Below are positions 1 through 7,192 of a DNA stretch of 33,060 bases, one piece after another. The position numbers and the translations under genes are program-made. Every line of letters starts with the position of its first letter. The stretch's first letter is position 1. Below the pieces are notes generated by a model. It was not told where the DNA came from, searched no databases, and saw only the letters and a list, made by a program, of their open reading frames with translations. This DNA is from Myxococcota bacterium (GTDB lineage: Bacteria; Myxococcota_A; UBA9160; JAFDET01), in assembly GCA_028278065.1 (NCBI GenBank), contig JANQFA010000226.1, forward strand, positions 1 through 33,060. Direction: 5' to 3'.

Positions 1-28
1 AACCGGAGTCCACCCCGGACAGCGCGAG

Positions 29-913
29 TCACCGCTGAATGTGAGTGGATTGGGATCGGACACTTCCGCCCTCGCCCTCACGCCCAGGGTACTCGCACGT
101 CATTATTCGGGCGGCCGCCAGGTCCGCTCCGGCGCGGACGGCTACGGCGCAGAGGCCGCCCACGGACCGAGTCCCTTCGCCCACCTGAAGCACCTGAAAC
201 CCCTCAGGAAGCGGCTCGGTCGTCATCACGCTCGGGCTCCGCGGGTCAACGCCCTGCTTTCCTTCGGCGATGCCCAGCCTCACCAGCTCTGATTGGCCGC
301 ACGCTACTTCGTAGCGGGAATCACTGCGGAAGTGCAGATGAGTCGGGTACTGCGTGACTGCGGGCATGAGGCGCTCCAGGATCTCATCTTCGCGAAGTGG
401 GCGCTTCGCTAGCTCCTTCTTCCAGCCGCGCATCAATCCGTCAATCGTGCGGCGGTCGTTCTCGCGGTCGACCAGAGACCAGTCGTCCCCGAAGCAGAGA
501 TCGACGCGTCGCACCACGAACGGCACGTCCCCTGCATTGGTGACGGCCAGCCGGAGGCTGCGGTCGTCGTTCTGCCGGAGGATCTCGAACGACAGATCCG
601 CCGACACCTCACTCTCGGTAGGCGCGACCGCGAGGCCAATCGCGAGTCCGACGAGGACCCCGCATGGCAGGAGGGTGGACCCGAGCGTCGAGATTCTCCC
701 CTTCGTCACAAGAGGAACAACTGCGATCGAAAGCAAGATGAACGCGACTGAGGCGACGAAGGCGCTGAATCCGGCCATCGCCCCGTAGTGGTCATCAACC
801 GCGGCGCCGACCCAGCCCGCGGCGAAGACCTCGGCCAACCAGAACGCCCCCCTTGAGTGCGCTCTGCGAACGTTCTCCCACCCTCGCGAAAGGAAGCTCT
901 CGTCGCTGCTCAT
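29..913 (-). CDS. Hypothetical membrane protein with two N-terminal transmembrane segments
   Basis: This gene encodes a 294-residue protein of no family I recognise. Residues about 45-69 and 77-97 are strongly hydrophobic and should form a transmembrane hairpin. The remaining roughly 195 residues form a soluble domain. That domain begins with a beta-rich stretch (residues ~104-150, containing LAVTNAGDVPFVVRRVDL) resembling an Ig-like or CARDB-like strand pattern, but I cannot assign a family. The ATG at 913 is preferred over a GTG 15 nt upstream because a GGGGAG ribosome-binding site sits five bases before it. No operon partner is visible: the left neighbour is outside the window and the next gene runs the other way. 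Low-GC codon use compared with the right part of the window fits an accessory origin. The function is unknown. Confidence 0.6.
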   Translation of the reverse strand: MSSDESFLSRGWENVRRAHSRGAFWLAEVFAAGWVGAAVDDHYGAMAGFSAFVASVAFILLSIAVVPLVTKGRISTLGSTLLPCGVLVGLAIGLAVAPTESEVSADLSFEILRQNDDRSLRLAVTNAGDVPFVVRRVDLCFGDDWSLVDRENDRRTIDGLMRGWKKELAKRPLREDEILERLMPAVTQYPTHLHFRSDSRYEVACGQSELVRLGIAEGKQGVDPRSPSVMTTEPLPEGFQVLQVGEGTRSVGGLCAVAVRAGADLAAARIMTCEYPGREGEGGSVRSQSTHIQR

Positions 914-1331
914 CGTTGCTCCCCGCACGACGGCCCGGTCCGCCCCATCGTCCCTCGCCTGCCGTCGAAGCGGGCTCCCGGCAAGTGTACCGGAGCGGCA
1001 TGCGCCGAAACCCAGACGGTCCTACTTCACGAACCGGAGACTGCAGGCTGACTCGGACTCCTCGCAGACGACCGGACTGGACCAGCGGTCACGCCCAGCC
1101 TCGCGGGAATCTGCGGATGATGGGCCCTTTCAGCGCTCCCTACCCTGCGGACTCGCCGTGTCCATCAACCGGACGGATCTTGGACGCTCAGACCGAGGCC
1201 CGGAGCTTCGGCGACGACGCGGGGTTGCGGACCCCGGCCGAGACCAAGACGCGGGGACTTCTTGGACAGCGACCCAGACTGGTTGACGCCTCCGGCGAGT
1301 GAGTGTAAGGTCAATGAGAGGTCAATCTCCA
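914..1331. other. Intergenic region between hypothetical membrane protein and RHH/recombinase pair
   Basis: About 420 bases hold no gene I can support: open frames here are short and lack a ribosome-binding site or recognisable product. The only signal is a promoter-like pair at its right end (listed separately). Confidence 0.5.
1283..1311 (+). promoter_or_regulatory. Possible promoter of the RHH-recombinase pair
   Basis: A TTGACG -35 element (1283-1288) is followed after 17 bp by TAAGGT (1306-1311). The -35 is near consensus and the -10 is weak. Transcription would start near 1318, which makes the ATG at 1332 the first usable start of the downstream gene. This is an inference from sequence only. 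Confidence 0.35.
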
Positions 1332-1580
1332 ATGCCCGGTGGAACGCACGTCAGACGCAAGCGCCCCCTGTGGAGCCTCTCGATGACGCCAGAGGCGGTC
1401 GCGATGGCGGACCTGCTGGCGGACGCGCGCGGGCTCACCAGGAGCACGCTTATCGAGACCCTCATCAGGGACGAGGCCCGGCGCGAGCGACTCGACCCGT
1501 CCGCAGTGGAGACTCGCGTTGAGGGGATCGCCAAGACCAAGACCGCCGCCAAGCGCAAGTACGCGCGGAGGAGCAAGTAG
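1332..1580 (+). CDS. Ribbon-helix-helix-type small DNA-binding protein
   Basis: This 82-residue basic protein has a likely ribbon-helix-helix (CopG/Arc-like) core at residues ~12-55. A short strand (PLWSLSMTPEAV) is followed by two helices separated by a turn (ARGLTRSTLIETLIRDEARR), the usual RHH pattern. The C-terminal tail is Lys/Arg-rich (KTKTAAKRKYARRSK). In-frame starts also exist at 1299 (GTG) and 1314 (ATG). The ATG at 1332 is chosen because GAGAGG lies about ten bases upstream and because a promoter-like pair would place the transcript start just before it. Its TAG overlaps the GTG start of the serine recombinase by one base, so the two are translationally coupled. It may act as a regulator or accessory factor of that recombinase. 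A free antitoxin is less likely because no toxin gene follows. Confidence 0.6.
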   Translation: MPGGTHVRRKRPLWSLSMTPEAVAMADLLADARGLTRSTLIETLIRDEARRERLDPSAVETRVEGIAKTKTAAKRKYARRSK

Positions 1581-2170
1581 TGAAGCGCGCTGCCCTCTAC
1601 GCCCGGGTCAGCACGACCGACCAGCACCTCGACGCCCAGGTCGACGCGCTGCGGGAGTACGCCGAACGCCGAGATCTCGACGCCACCCCCTTCGTAGACC
1701 ACGGGGTCAGCGGCACGCGCGATCGGAGGCCCGCCCTCGACGAGATGCTGGGCGCCGTCAAGCGCCGTGAGGTCGACGCGGTGGTCGTCGTGAAGCTCGA
1801 CCGTCTGGCGCGCAGCGTCCGCCACCTGACCCAGCTCGTCGCCGAGTTCGAGGCGCTCGGAGTGGACCTCGTGGTGCTCGACCAAGGCATCGACACGTCC
1901 ACTCCGGCGGGGCGGCTCCTGTTCCACGTCCTAGGGTCCATCGCCGAGTTCGAGCGCGACCTCATCGTCGAGCGCACCAAGGCCGGCGTGGAGGCGGCGC
2001 GGCGCAGGGGCAAGCGCATCGGCCGCCCCGAGGCCGCGGACAAGCGGACCCGTGAGCGCGTCCTGCGCCTCAGGGCCCACGGCCACTCCCTGCGCCAGAT
2101 CGCCGAGCTGGTGGGCGTGTCCAAGTCGACGGTGGCCAACGTCGTGCGGGCGGCGAAGCGGGCCGCCTGA
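1580..2170 (+). CDS. Serine recombinase (resolvase/invertase family)
   Basis: This 196-residue protein is a small serine recombinase that cuts and rejoins DNA through a covalent phosphoserine link. The N-terminal catalytic domain starts with the signature LYARVSTTDQ, with the nucleophile at Ser11 and Arg9 beside it. The conserved KLDRLARS motif carries Arg75 and Arg78. The long E-helix follows (EFERDLIVERTKAGVEAARRRG, residues ~123-144). A C-terminal helix-turn-helix at ~168-190 (HSLRQIAELVGVSKSTVANVVR) binds the site. Length and layout match Tn3-type resolvases and Hin-type invertases. The start is GTG at 1580, overlapping the stop of the RHH gene (TAGTG). No transposase is seen nearby, so it may serve plasmid or island resolution, or inversion. 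Repeats downstream at 2.5-3.15 kb are candidate binding sites, which is untested. Confidence 0.9.
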   Translation: MKRAALYARVSTTDQHLDAQVDALREYAERRDLDATPFVDHGVSGTRDRRPALDEMLGAVKRREVDAVVVVKLDRLARSVRHLTQLVAEFEALGVDLVVLDQGIDTSTPAGRLLFHVLGSIAEFERDLIVERTKAGVEAARRRGKRIGRPEAADKRTRERVLRLRAHGHSLRQIAELVGVSKSTVANVVRAAKRAA

Positions 2171-2449
2171 GCGGCGCGGCCAGCACTCGACCCAGGGACG
2201 ACTTTCGGACAGACCTTGGGTGAGACGGGGCCGATTTCGAGACGACGAGTTTCGCAATCAGGGCAGCAGAACGGATGATCTGTGGACGGCGTGGGCGCAA
2301 CTGAACCTATAACTAGTTGTTTTAGCTTGTGTTCTCATTCCGACCCGCCCAGACCGCGGCCCTCAGGACTTCTCCCTCGACGCCCCAATTGCGCCAGTCG
2401 ATGATTAGATTTGTCGCGTTCGGCGCTCTCAGAGGGCCCTAGTCGCGCA

Positions 2450-2470
2450 ACCCCTTGATTTCCTAGGGGT
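2450..2470. repeat. Inverted repeat ACCCCT/AGGGGT
   Basis: ACCCCT at 2450-2455 and its complement AGGGGT at 2465-2470 flank a nine-base spacer. It could be a hairpin or a protein-binding palindrome. It is too short to assign a role. Confidence 0.4.
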
Positions 2471-2527
2471 CCCCCGGGGCGACCGGAAACGCCCCCCTCT
2501 CACGGGACCAACCCAGGCGAGAAGTCC

Positions 2528-2561
2528 CGTCTGAGGGGCACACAGCGCGTCTGAGGGGCAC
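2528..2561. repeat. 14-bp direct repeat with 20-bp period
   Basis: The 14-mer CGTCTGAGGGGCAC occurs at 2528-2541 and again at 2548-2561. The 20-bp period is close to two helical turns, as is common for paired protein-binding sites. Confidence 0.6.
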
Positions 2562-2573
2562 TCCTGAATCGAA

Positions 2574-2594
2574 TGACCCCTTGGTGAGGGGTCA
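2574..2594. repeat. Perfect 7-bp inverted repeat TGACCCC/GGGGTCA
   Basis: TGACCCC (2574-2580) and GGGGTCA (2588-2594) are separated by seven bases. There is no T-run on either side, so a simple intrinsic terminator is unlikely. A dimeric binding site is possible. Confidence 0.5.
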
Positions 2595-2871
2595 GATCTC
2601 AGGCGCCCTCTGCACGTCGCCTCCGCCCGACGTCGACCCACCACCCCCCAGAATCCACCGGGGGCCTCCCACCGCGCGGCTTCCCATCGGCCGGTGTCTA
2701 CACGACGTAGACGAGAGGCCAGCCAGGGCTCGCTCTGGACTCCACCTCAATCCAGACCATCATCGGACCCGCGGCTGGATCCAGAGCAAGGATCACCGCC
2801 GGACACGAACGGGGAAACACGACAAGGGGTCAGGACCCGGTGGAGTTGAGAGTCTGCTCTGGGCCTGACTA

Positions 2872-3149
2872 TAGGTAGACCCTCAGGTCGACCCTAGACC
2901 AGACCCTCAACATGACCCAGAGGAAGGTCACGAAGAGGGTCTTGATGATGGTCAGACTCTCAGTCACACGCCCTGTCTTCTTGACGTCAACCTCATGTCG
3001 ACCCATCGGTCTACCTAAATCAGACCATCAACCTGACCCAGAAGTGGGTTAGGAACTAGGTCCCAATGAGGGTCTTGATGATGGTCAGACCCTAGGTCAC
3101 ACAGGTTGCAGGTCTGAGGTCAACCTCATGTCAACCCATAGGTCTACCT
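2872..3149. repeat. Two imperfect copies of a ~120-130 bp repeat unit
   Basis: Copy 1 (2900-3016) and copy 2 (3021-3149) share several blocks in the same order. Each starts with a CAGACC.TCAAC.TGACCCAGA block (2900 and 3021). Then comes a 22-bp identical block (2935-2956 and 3068-3089), GTCAACCTCATGTC (2986-2999 and 3119-3132), and ACCCAT.GGTCTACCT (3001 and 3134). The last three blocks are spaced by exactly 133 bp; the first is offset by 121 bp, so a 12-bp indel separates the copies. A TAGGTAGACC at 2872-2881 is the inverted complement of GGTCTACCTA at 3008-3017. GACCATCATC at 2755-2764 is the inverted complement of the GATGATGGTC in both copies. There is no open frame through the unit. It may be a recombinase site, an origin-like array or a structured RNA; none is established. 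Confidence 0.75.
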
Positions 3150-3557
3150 GATATATACCTTTGGTCTCTTAGTATGGGGACGTGGTCGGCGCAGCGCGGC
3201 CGTGGAACAACCTGTCTCGCTGCTAGGTGCGCCTCCGTGCGGAGCCGCCGGTCTTCAGCGGGTGGGGCGCGGCCGGGCCTCCCGCCCTGGTCCCACAGCA
3301 CACCAACCGCGCGAATAGCTCCCCTCACACGCAAGCGCAGACCGGCGTGCGGTGCGCGCGGGCGGCGTCCGCCGTTGTCGTTGTGCCTTAGGCCGTCCCG
3401 CGCGTGGGACGCGGACGCCGGCCCTCTGCCCGAGGCCCACTCGTGGTCCGAGAACGTCCGGGAGCCGTGCTAGGCGGGATCTTCCACTGGCCAGTGTCGT
3501 CTCTCTGACAGCGTGCAGCTCCCGAGTCGTGTCTCCTCAATCTTGCTCGGTGAGGCG

Positions 3558-5501
3558 ATGCGCGGGAAGCAATCGAGAAGGTCGCGTCCGGGCGAGCGCC
3601 CGGATGAAACACACGCAACGAGGCCGTGGTTGCTGCTGGGCCTCTTGGTCCCAGTGTCTGTGATGCTGGTCTCTGCTCGCTGCGGGGGCGGGGCGGGGCG
3701 CTTCTTCGAGGAGACGACCCACGCGGCTGGAATTTCGTACGTGGGCCAATCTTACGGCGCTGCGTGGGGCGACTTCGACGGAGACGGCTATCCAGACCTG
3801 TGGGTGCCCAATCACGGCAATCAGCCCAATCTCTACTTGAACCTCGGGGACGGCACTTTCGCTGACGTTGCGCCTGTGCTTGTCGGGCGCGACAAGGGAG
3901 ATGTCCACGGCGCGGTCTGGATCGACGTTGACGGTGACGGAGATCAGGACGTCGTCGAAATCGGTGGAGCCGGTGGCGACCTCAACCAGACCCCGAATCG
4001 GGTGTTCGTGAACACGCGTGGAGTACTCGAAGAACGCGCAGTGGAACTGGGCCTCGATCTACCTGCGGGCCGCGGCAGAACCTCCCAATGGTGGGACTGG
4101 GACGGAGACGGAAGGCTCGACGTCGTCATCCACAACGTCAGACGTGCGGATGGCTTGGATCCAGCGGATCTGTTCACCTGGACCGGGGGCCGATTCGTCG
4201 CAACGGGTCTTCTTCCTGAAAACGCCGGGACCCGTGATTCGTTGTTCGCCCAGTTCGCTGACCTCGACCAGGATGGTGACCTCGAAGTCATTTCCCACGG
4301 CTGGCCAGATCCCAACCGGGTCTACGATGTTGATATCACGGGTTTCTATGACACCACGGATTTCTTCGGCCTCCCCGCCCTCGTCGACGTGAGAGACAGC
4401 GCCTTGGGGGATTTCAACGGCGATCTTCAGGTGGACGCCTTCTTCTCCTTGACCGGACGGCCGTACTCGCAGGTCTTCCAACTCATCGAAAGCGAGATCC
4501 GCGCCGTTCTCGTGGCCAAGGCCGATGAGCACGGATTCGATCTAGCTGCACAGGGGCCGGTGACGTTCGAGATCGATGCGTGGGGCTTTCTGCTAGAGGA
4601 CGTGTTCGTGGGTGCCGCCGGTGCGACGCCCGAAGAGCCGGCCTTCACCCTCGACCCACTCGATCCCGGGACGCACGGACTCGCGCCCTACGTACCCGGT
4701 ACCGATCTGGGCGCCTTCATCGGTTTCGACTCCGCCCAAGGCGTCTGGCGGGTGCGATTCTCTTCGCCTACGCGGAAGCGGCTGGCACTGTTGATCCAGG
4801 CGGGGGACACGATGTCCCTTGTCCAGACAGTCGGCTTCGCTGGCGATTCGCAGGGCCGGCAGGATCGACTGTTTCTGATGGAGGCAGGACGCTTCGTGGA
4901 CCGGAGTACCGAGGCGGGCTTGGATATGGCGACTGAGTGCGAGTCGGTAGCTGCCGCCGACTTCGACAACGACGCTGATCTCGATCTCTTCCTGGTCTGT
5001 AGCGGCCCGGCGGGTCAGGTTCCGAATCGTCTGTATCTCAACGATGGCGGTGCGACGTTCCGCGAGGTGTCGCTCGCCGGAGGCGCGAGTGGTAGCAACC
5101 TCGGGCAAGGGGATGCCGTCGCTGTGGCCGACTACGATGTGGACGGCTTCCTGGATCTCTTCGTGACCAACGGGAGGGGAAATCCGCCTCTACACAACGG
5201 ACCGCATCAGCTCTTCCGAAACCGGGGGAACGGCAACCACTGGCTCCAGATCGACCTTGTGGGCACGAGTTCCAATCGGGACGCGATCGGCGCCAAGGTC
5301 ACGATCACGGCAGGGGGTAAGAGGCAAGTGCGCGAGCAGGGCGGCGGCTTCCACAGGTTCGCCCAAGACCAGAAGCGGCTGCACTTCGGATTGGGGTCTC
5401 ATACGGTCGTGGATGAGGTCGAGGTCGTCTGGCCCAGCGGGATCGTGCAGTCGCTCGGTGCGATCGCGGCCGACCAGGTTCTCAGGGTCGTGGAGCCCTA
5501 G
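3558..5501 (+). CDS. CRTAC1-family secreted protein: FG-GAP/VCBS repeats plus ASPIC/UnbV domain
   Basis: This 647-residue protein is predicted to be exported and to form a calcium-binding beta-propeller. A hydrophobic segment at residues ~23-41 follows an Arg-rich N-terminus and should be a signal sequence or anchor. The Cys after it (SARC) is a poor lipobox. FG-GAP/VCBS repeats carry the calcium-loop pattern DxDxDG: DFDGDGYPD (72-80), DVDGDGDQD, DWDGDGRLD, DLDQDGDLE, later DFDNDADLD and DYDVDGFLD. The last ~90 residues (from NHWLQIDLVG to WPSGIVQ) are the ASPIC/UnbV domain typical of CRTAC1-like proteins. The ATG at 3558 is chosen over a GTG at 3513 because GAGG lies three bases upstream. 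The gene converges on the integrase with a 34-base gap. Its codons are clearly less GC-rich than those of genes beyond 7.2 kb, consistent with cargo of a mobile region. The ligand or partner is unknown. Confidence 0.88.
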   Translation: MRGKQSRRSRPGERPDETHATRPWLLLGLLVPVSVMLVSARCGGGAGRFFEETTHAAGISYVGQSYGAAWGDFDGDGYPDLWVPNHGNQPNLYLNLGDGTFADVAPVLVGRDKGDVHGAVWIDVDGDGDQDVVEIGGAGGDLNQTPNRVFVNTRGVLEERAVELGLDLPAGRGRTSQWWDWDGDGRLDVVIHNVRRADGLDPADLFTWTGGRFVATGLLPENAGTRDSLFAQFADLDQDGDLEVISHGWPDPNRVYDVDITGFYDTTDFFGLPALVDVRDSALGDFNGDLQVDAFFSLTGRPYSQVFQLIESEIRAVLVAKADEHGFDLAAQGPVTFEIDAWGFLLEDVFVGAAGATPEEPAFTLDPLDPGTHGLAPYVPGTDLGAFIGFDSAQGVWRVRFSSPTRKRLALLIQAGDTMSLVQTVGFAGDSQGRQDRLFLMEAGRFVDRSTEAGLDMATECESVAAADFDNDADLDLFLVCSGPAGQVPNRLYLNDGGATFREVSLAGGASGSNLGQGDAVAVADYDVDGFLDLFVTNGRGNPPLHNGPHQLFRNRGNGNHWLQIDLVGTSSNRDAIGAKVTITAGGKRQVREQGGGFHRFAQDQKRLHFGLGSHTVVDEVEVVWPSGIVQSLGAIAADQVLRVVEP

Positions 5502-5535
5502 CGGCCCCGAGCAAGCGCGTGCCCCTCTCTGAGGT

Positions 5536-7131
5536 TCAACGCCGGGGCTTGGGCCTCGGCCCCTCCTTCCACGGCACCACGACCTCCTCGAACGGGATCG
5601 CCTCCAGGCCCTCGGCCATGCGCTGGATGCTCGCCGCACCCCCGTAGACGCCCATCGTCAGGCCCTGTGCCGAGTGCCCGAGGATGTCGCGGATCACGTC
5701 CTCCGGGACCTCTCGCTCACTGAGGAGCTGACGCACCGTGTGGCGCAGCGAGTAGGGCACGAGCCGGGTCTCGGGCCCGAAGCCGCACGCGTTACGGAGG
5801 TAGTCCGCGAAGTACTGGGCCCACTTCGACGAGAGCGTCGAGCCTCGCGTCCGACGCCACTGGGGGAATAGACGCGGCTCGCCCTCAGCCCTCAACCGCG
5901 TGACGTACTCGCCGAATCCCGCTTCAACGACCGCTGTGTGAACCGGTACGCGGCGCCGGGAGGTGGGTGTCTTCAACTCCCGGCCCTCGCCCTCGTGGAT
6001 GTGGATCACAAGGCGGCCCTCGGCCTCCTCGATGTCCTCCAGCCAGAGCTGGCAGATCTCCTCAGGCCGAGCCCCCGTGGCCATGAGGAGGAGCCCGACC
6101 CAGTAGCGTGCTGGGCCGTGGCTGAACGGCCTTGAGGTGTGGACCTTGTCCAACCACCGCTGACCCATCGTGTCCTTGAGCTGATCCCAGGTGAACGGTG
6201 CACGGGCGTCCCGAGCGGCCTCTGTCGTGGGGAGAGTGAGCTTCTTGGTCGGGTTTCGCGCAACCAGACCCTCCGCCTCAGCCCAGTTGAAGAGCGCGCC
6301 GAGCTTCTTGAGGTTCGTCGTGAGGGTGCCCGGCTTCCACTGCTTGGCCTTCTCGTCGCGCCATATTCTCACCGTCTCGCGAGTGAGGTCGTCGGCGGGT
6401 CGATCCCCGACGGCCCCAATGAAGCGGCGCAGGATCCCCTCTCTGGATCTGGCCGCCTTTCCCTCCCGCCAGCGCCCGGTCGTGTACATGTCCTTCACGT
6501 ACCGGCGCACCAGCTCGCTGAGCAGGATCGAGGCTGGCGTGGCGGCCGGCTGGGCGGACGCGTGTCCTTCGTCCTCCCTCGGCAACCCTTCTAGGTCCCG
6601 CCTGCACTCGTCGTACGCGCGTTTCGCGGCCCGCACCCGGGCGCGCTGAAGCTCGTACAGAGCGACCTTGCGATCACGCTCGTCGTCGACCTGCTCGCCG
6701 GCATCCTCCAGGAGCGCACCCAGATCGCGCTCGGCGTCCGGCATGTAGCCCTCGTGGAGACCGTCCTGCTCCGCGCTGAGCGCGCACCAGTACTGCTCCT
6801 CCAGCTCGCTCAACGTCTCGCCGCCGGCCAGCCGCACCGCCCGGTCCCGACGCGCGTCTTCGAGGAGCGCCTGCGCGTACCGGCGCGTGATGCGCCTGAG
6901 CAGGGTCTCCAGATCCAAGGTCAGATCCTCCATTGCTCGGTGGAAGGTCTCGTCCACGAGCTGGTTGAGAACATCGGCGAGCGCGATCGCCTGGTCGAGC
7001 GGGATCCTGCCCAGGCCGCGGGTGACCTCCCAGCGGCCTTGGACGCGGACCCTCAGCGCCCGGGGAACGTGCTTCCGCCAGCGCCACGCACGGCCCCGGA
7101 CGGTGAGACACGGCGGGAGCGGCACCACCAT
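5536..7131 (-). CDS. Tyrosine-type site-specific integrase
   Basis: This 531-residue enzyme should catalyse site-specific integration and excision through a covalent phosphotyrosine. The N-terminus (MVVPLPPCLTVRGRAWRWRK) resembles the DUF6538-type arm domain of phage-like integrases. A helical core-binding region follows, then the C-terminal catalytic domain. Box I is ATGARPEE with Arg355; the beta-hairpin Lys is about 387 (ELKTPTSRRRVPV). Box II reads YSLRHT with Arg463, LGHS gives His486, and the nucleophile is Tyr496 in GVYGG. Box II usually begins with His, and here that position is Tyr460. An upstream in-frame ATG at 7218 would add 29 residues that overlap the neighbouring permease gene, so 7131 is preferred. 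The gene lies head to head with the permease across 61 bp. Confidence 0.88.
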   Translation of the reverse strand: MVVPLPPCLTVRGRAWRWRKHVPRALRVRVQGRWEVTRGLGRIPLDQAIALADVLNQLVDETFHRAMEDLTLDLETLLRRITRRYAQALLEDARRDRAVRLAGGETLSELEEQYWCALSAEQDGLHEGYMPDAERDLGALLEDAGEQVDDERDRKVALYELQRARVRAAKRAYDECRRDLEGLPREDEGHASAQPAATPASILLSELVRRYVKDMYTTGRWREGKAARSREGILRRFIGAVGDRPADDLTRETVRIWRDEKAKQWKPGTLTTNLKKLGALFNWAEAEGLVARNPTKKLTLPTTEAARDARAPFTWDQLKDTMGQRWLDKVHTSRPFSHGPARYWVGLLLMATGARPEEICQLWLEDIEEAEGRLVIHIHEGEGRELKTPTSRRRVPVHTAVVEAGFGEYVTRLRAEGEPRLFPQWRRTRGSTLSSKWAQYFADYLRNACGFGPETRLVPYSLRHTVRQLLSEREVPEDVIRDILGHSAQGLTMGVYGGAASIQRMAEGLEAIPFEEVVVPWKEGPRPKPRR

Positions 7132-7145
7132 CGAGGGTTTCCCGA

Positions 7146-7172
7146 GGTACCGCGCGGTACCCCTGCGGTACC
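7146..7172. promoter_or_regulatory. GGTACC palindrome cluster between integrase and permease
   Basis: A perfect 16-bp palindrome, GGTACCGCGCGGTACC, spans 7146-7161, and a third GGTACC follows at 7167-7172. It lies in the 61-bp divergent interval, so it may be an operator for integrase or permease expression, or an arm/core site of the integrase. The role is inferred from position only. Confidence 0.45.
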
Positions 7173-7192
7173 CTGCGACGCTGGGGTGGGGG

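Larger units (their letters stand above)
2171..3557. other. Long non-coding, repeat-bearing region of the accessory segment
   Basis: Almost 1.4 kb without a convincing gene. The part from about 2,440 to 2,600 contains short hairpins and a 14-bp direct repeat. The part from about 2,750 to 3,150 contains two imperfect copies of a ~120-130 bp unit rich in GGTC/GACC words. A short AT-rich patch lies near 2,309-2,340. From 3,150 to 3,557 I see nothing recognisable apart from the ribosome-binding site of the next gene. Confidence 0.6.

Noticed and set aside
853-1302. Plus-strand open frame of 149 codons in the left intergenic region
   Set aside because: It is Arg/Pro/Ser-rich with no domain, overlaps the start of the minus-strand membrane protein and lacks a ribosome-binding site.
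1332-1580. Antitoxin of a toxin-antitoxin pair
   Set aside because: The coupled downstream gene is a serine recombinase, and no toxin-like gene is adjacent on either side.
2872-3149. CRISPR array
   Set aside because: There are only two copies, units are over 100 bp and imperfect, and there are no unique regular spacers or cas genes.
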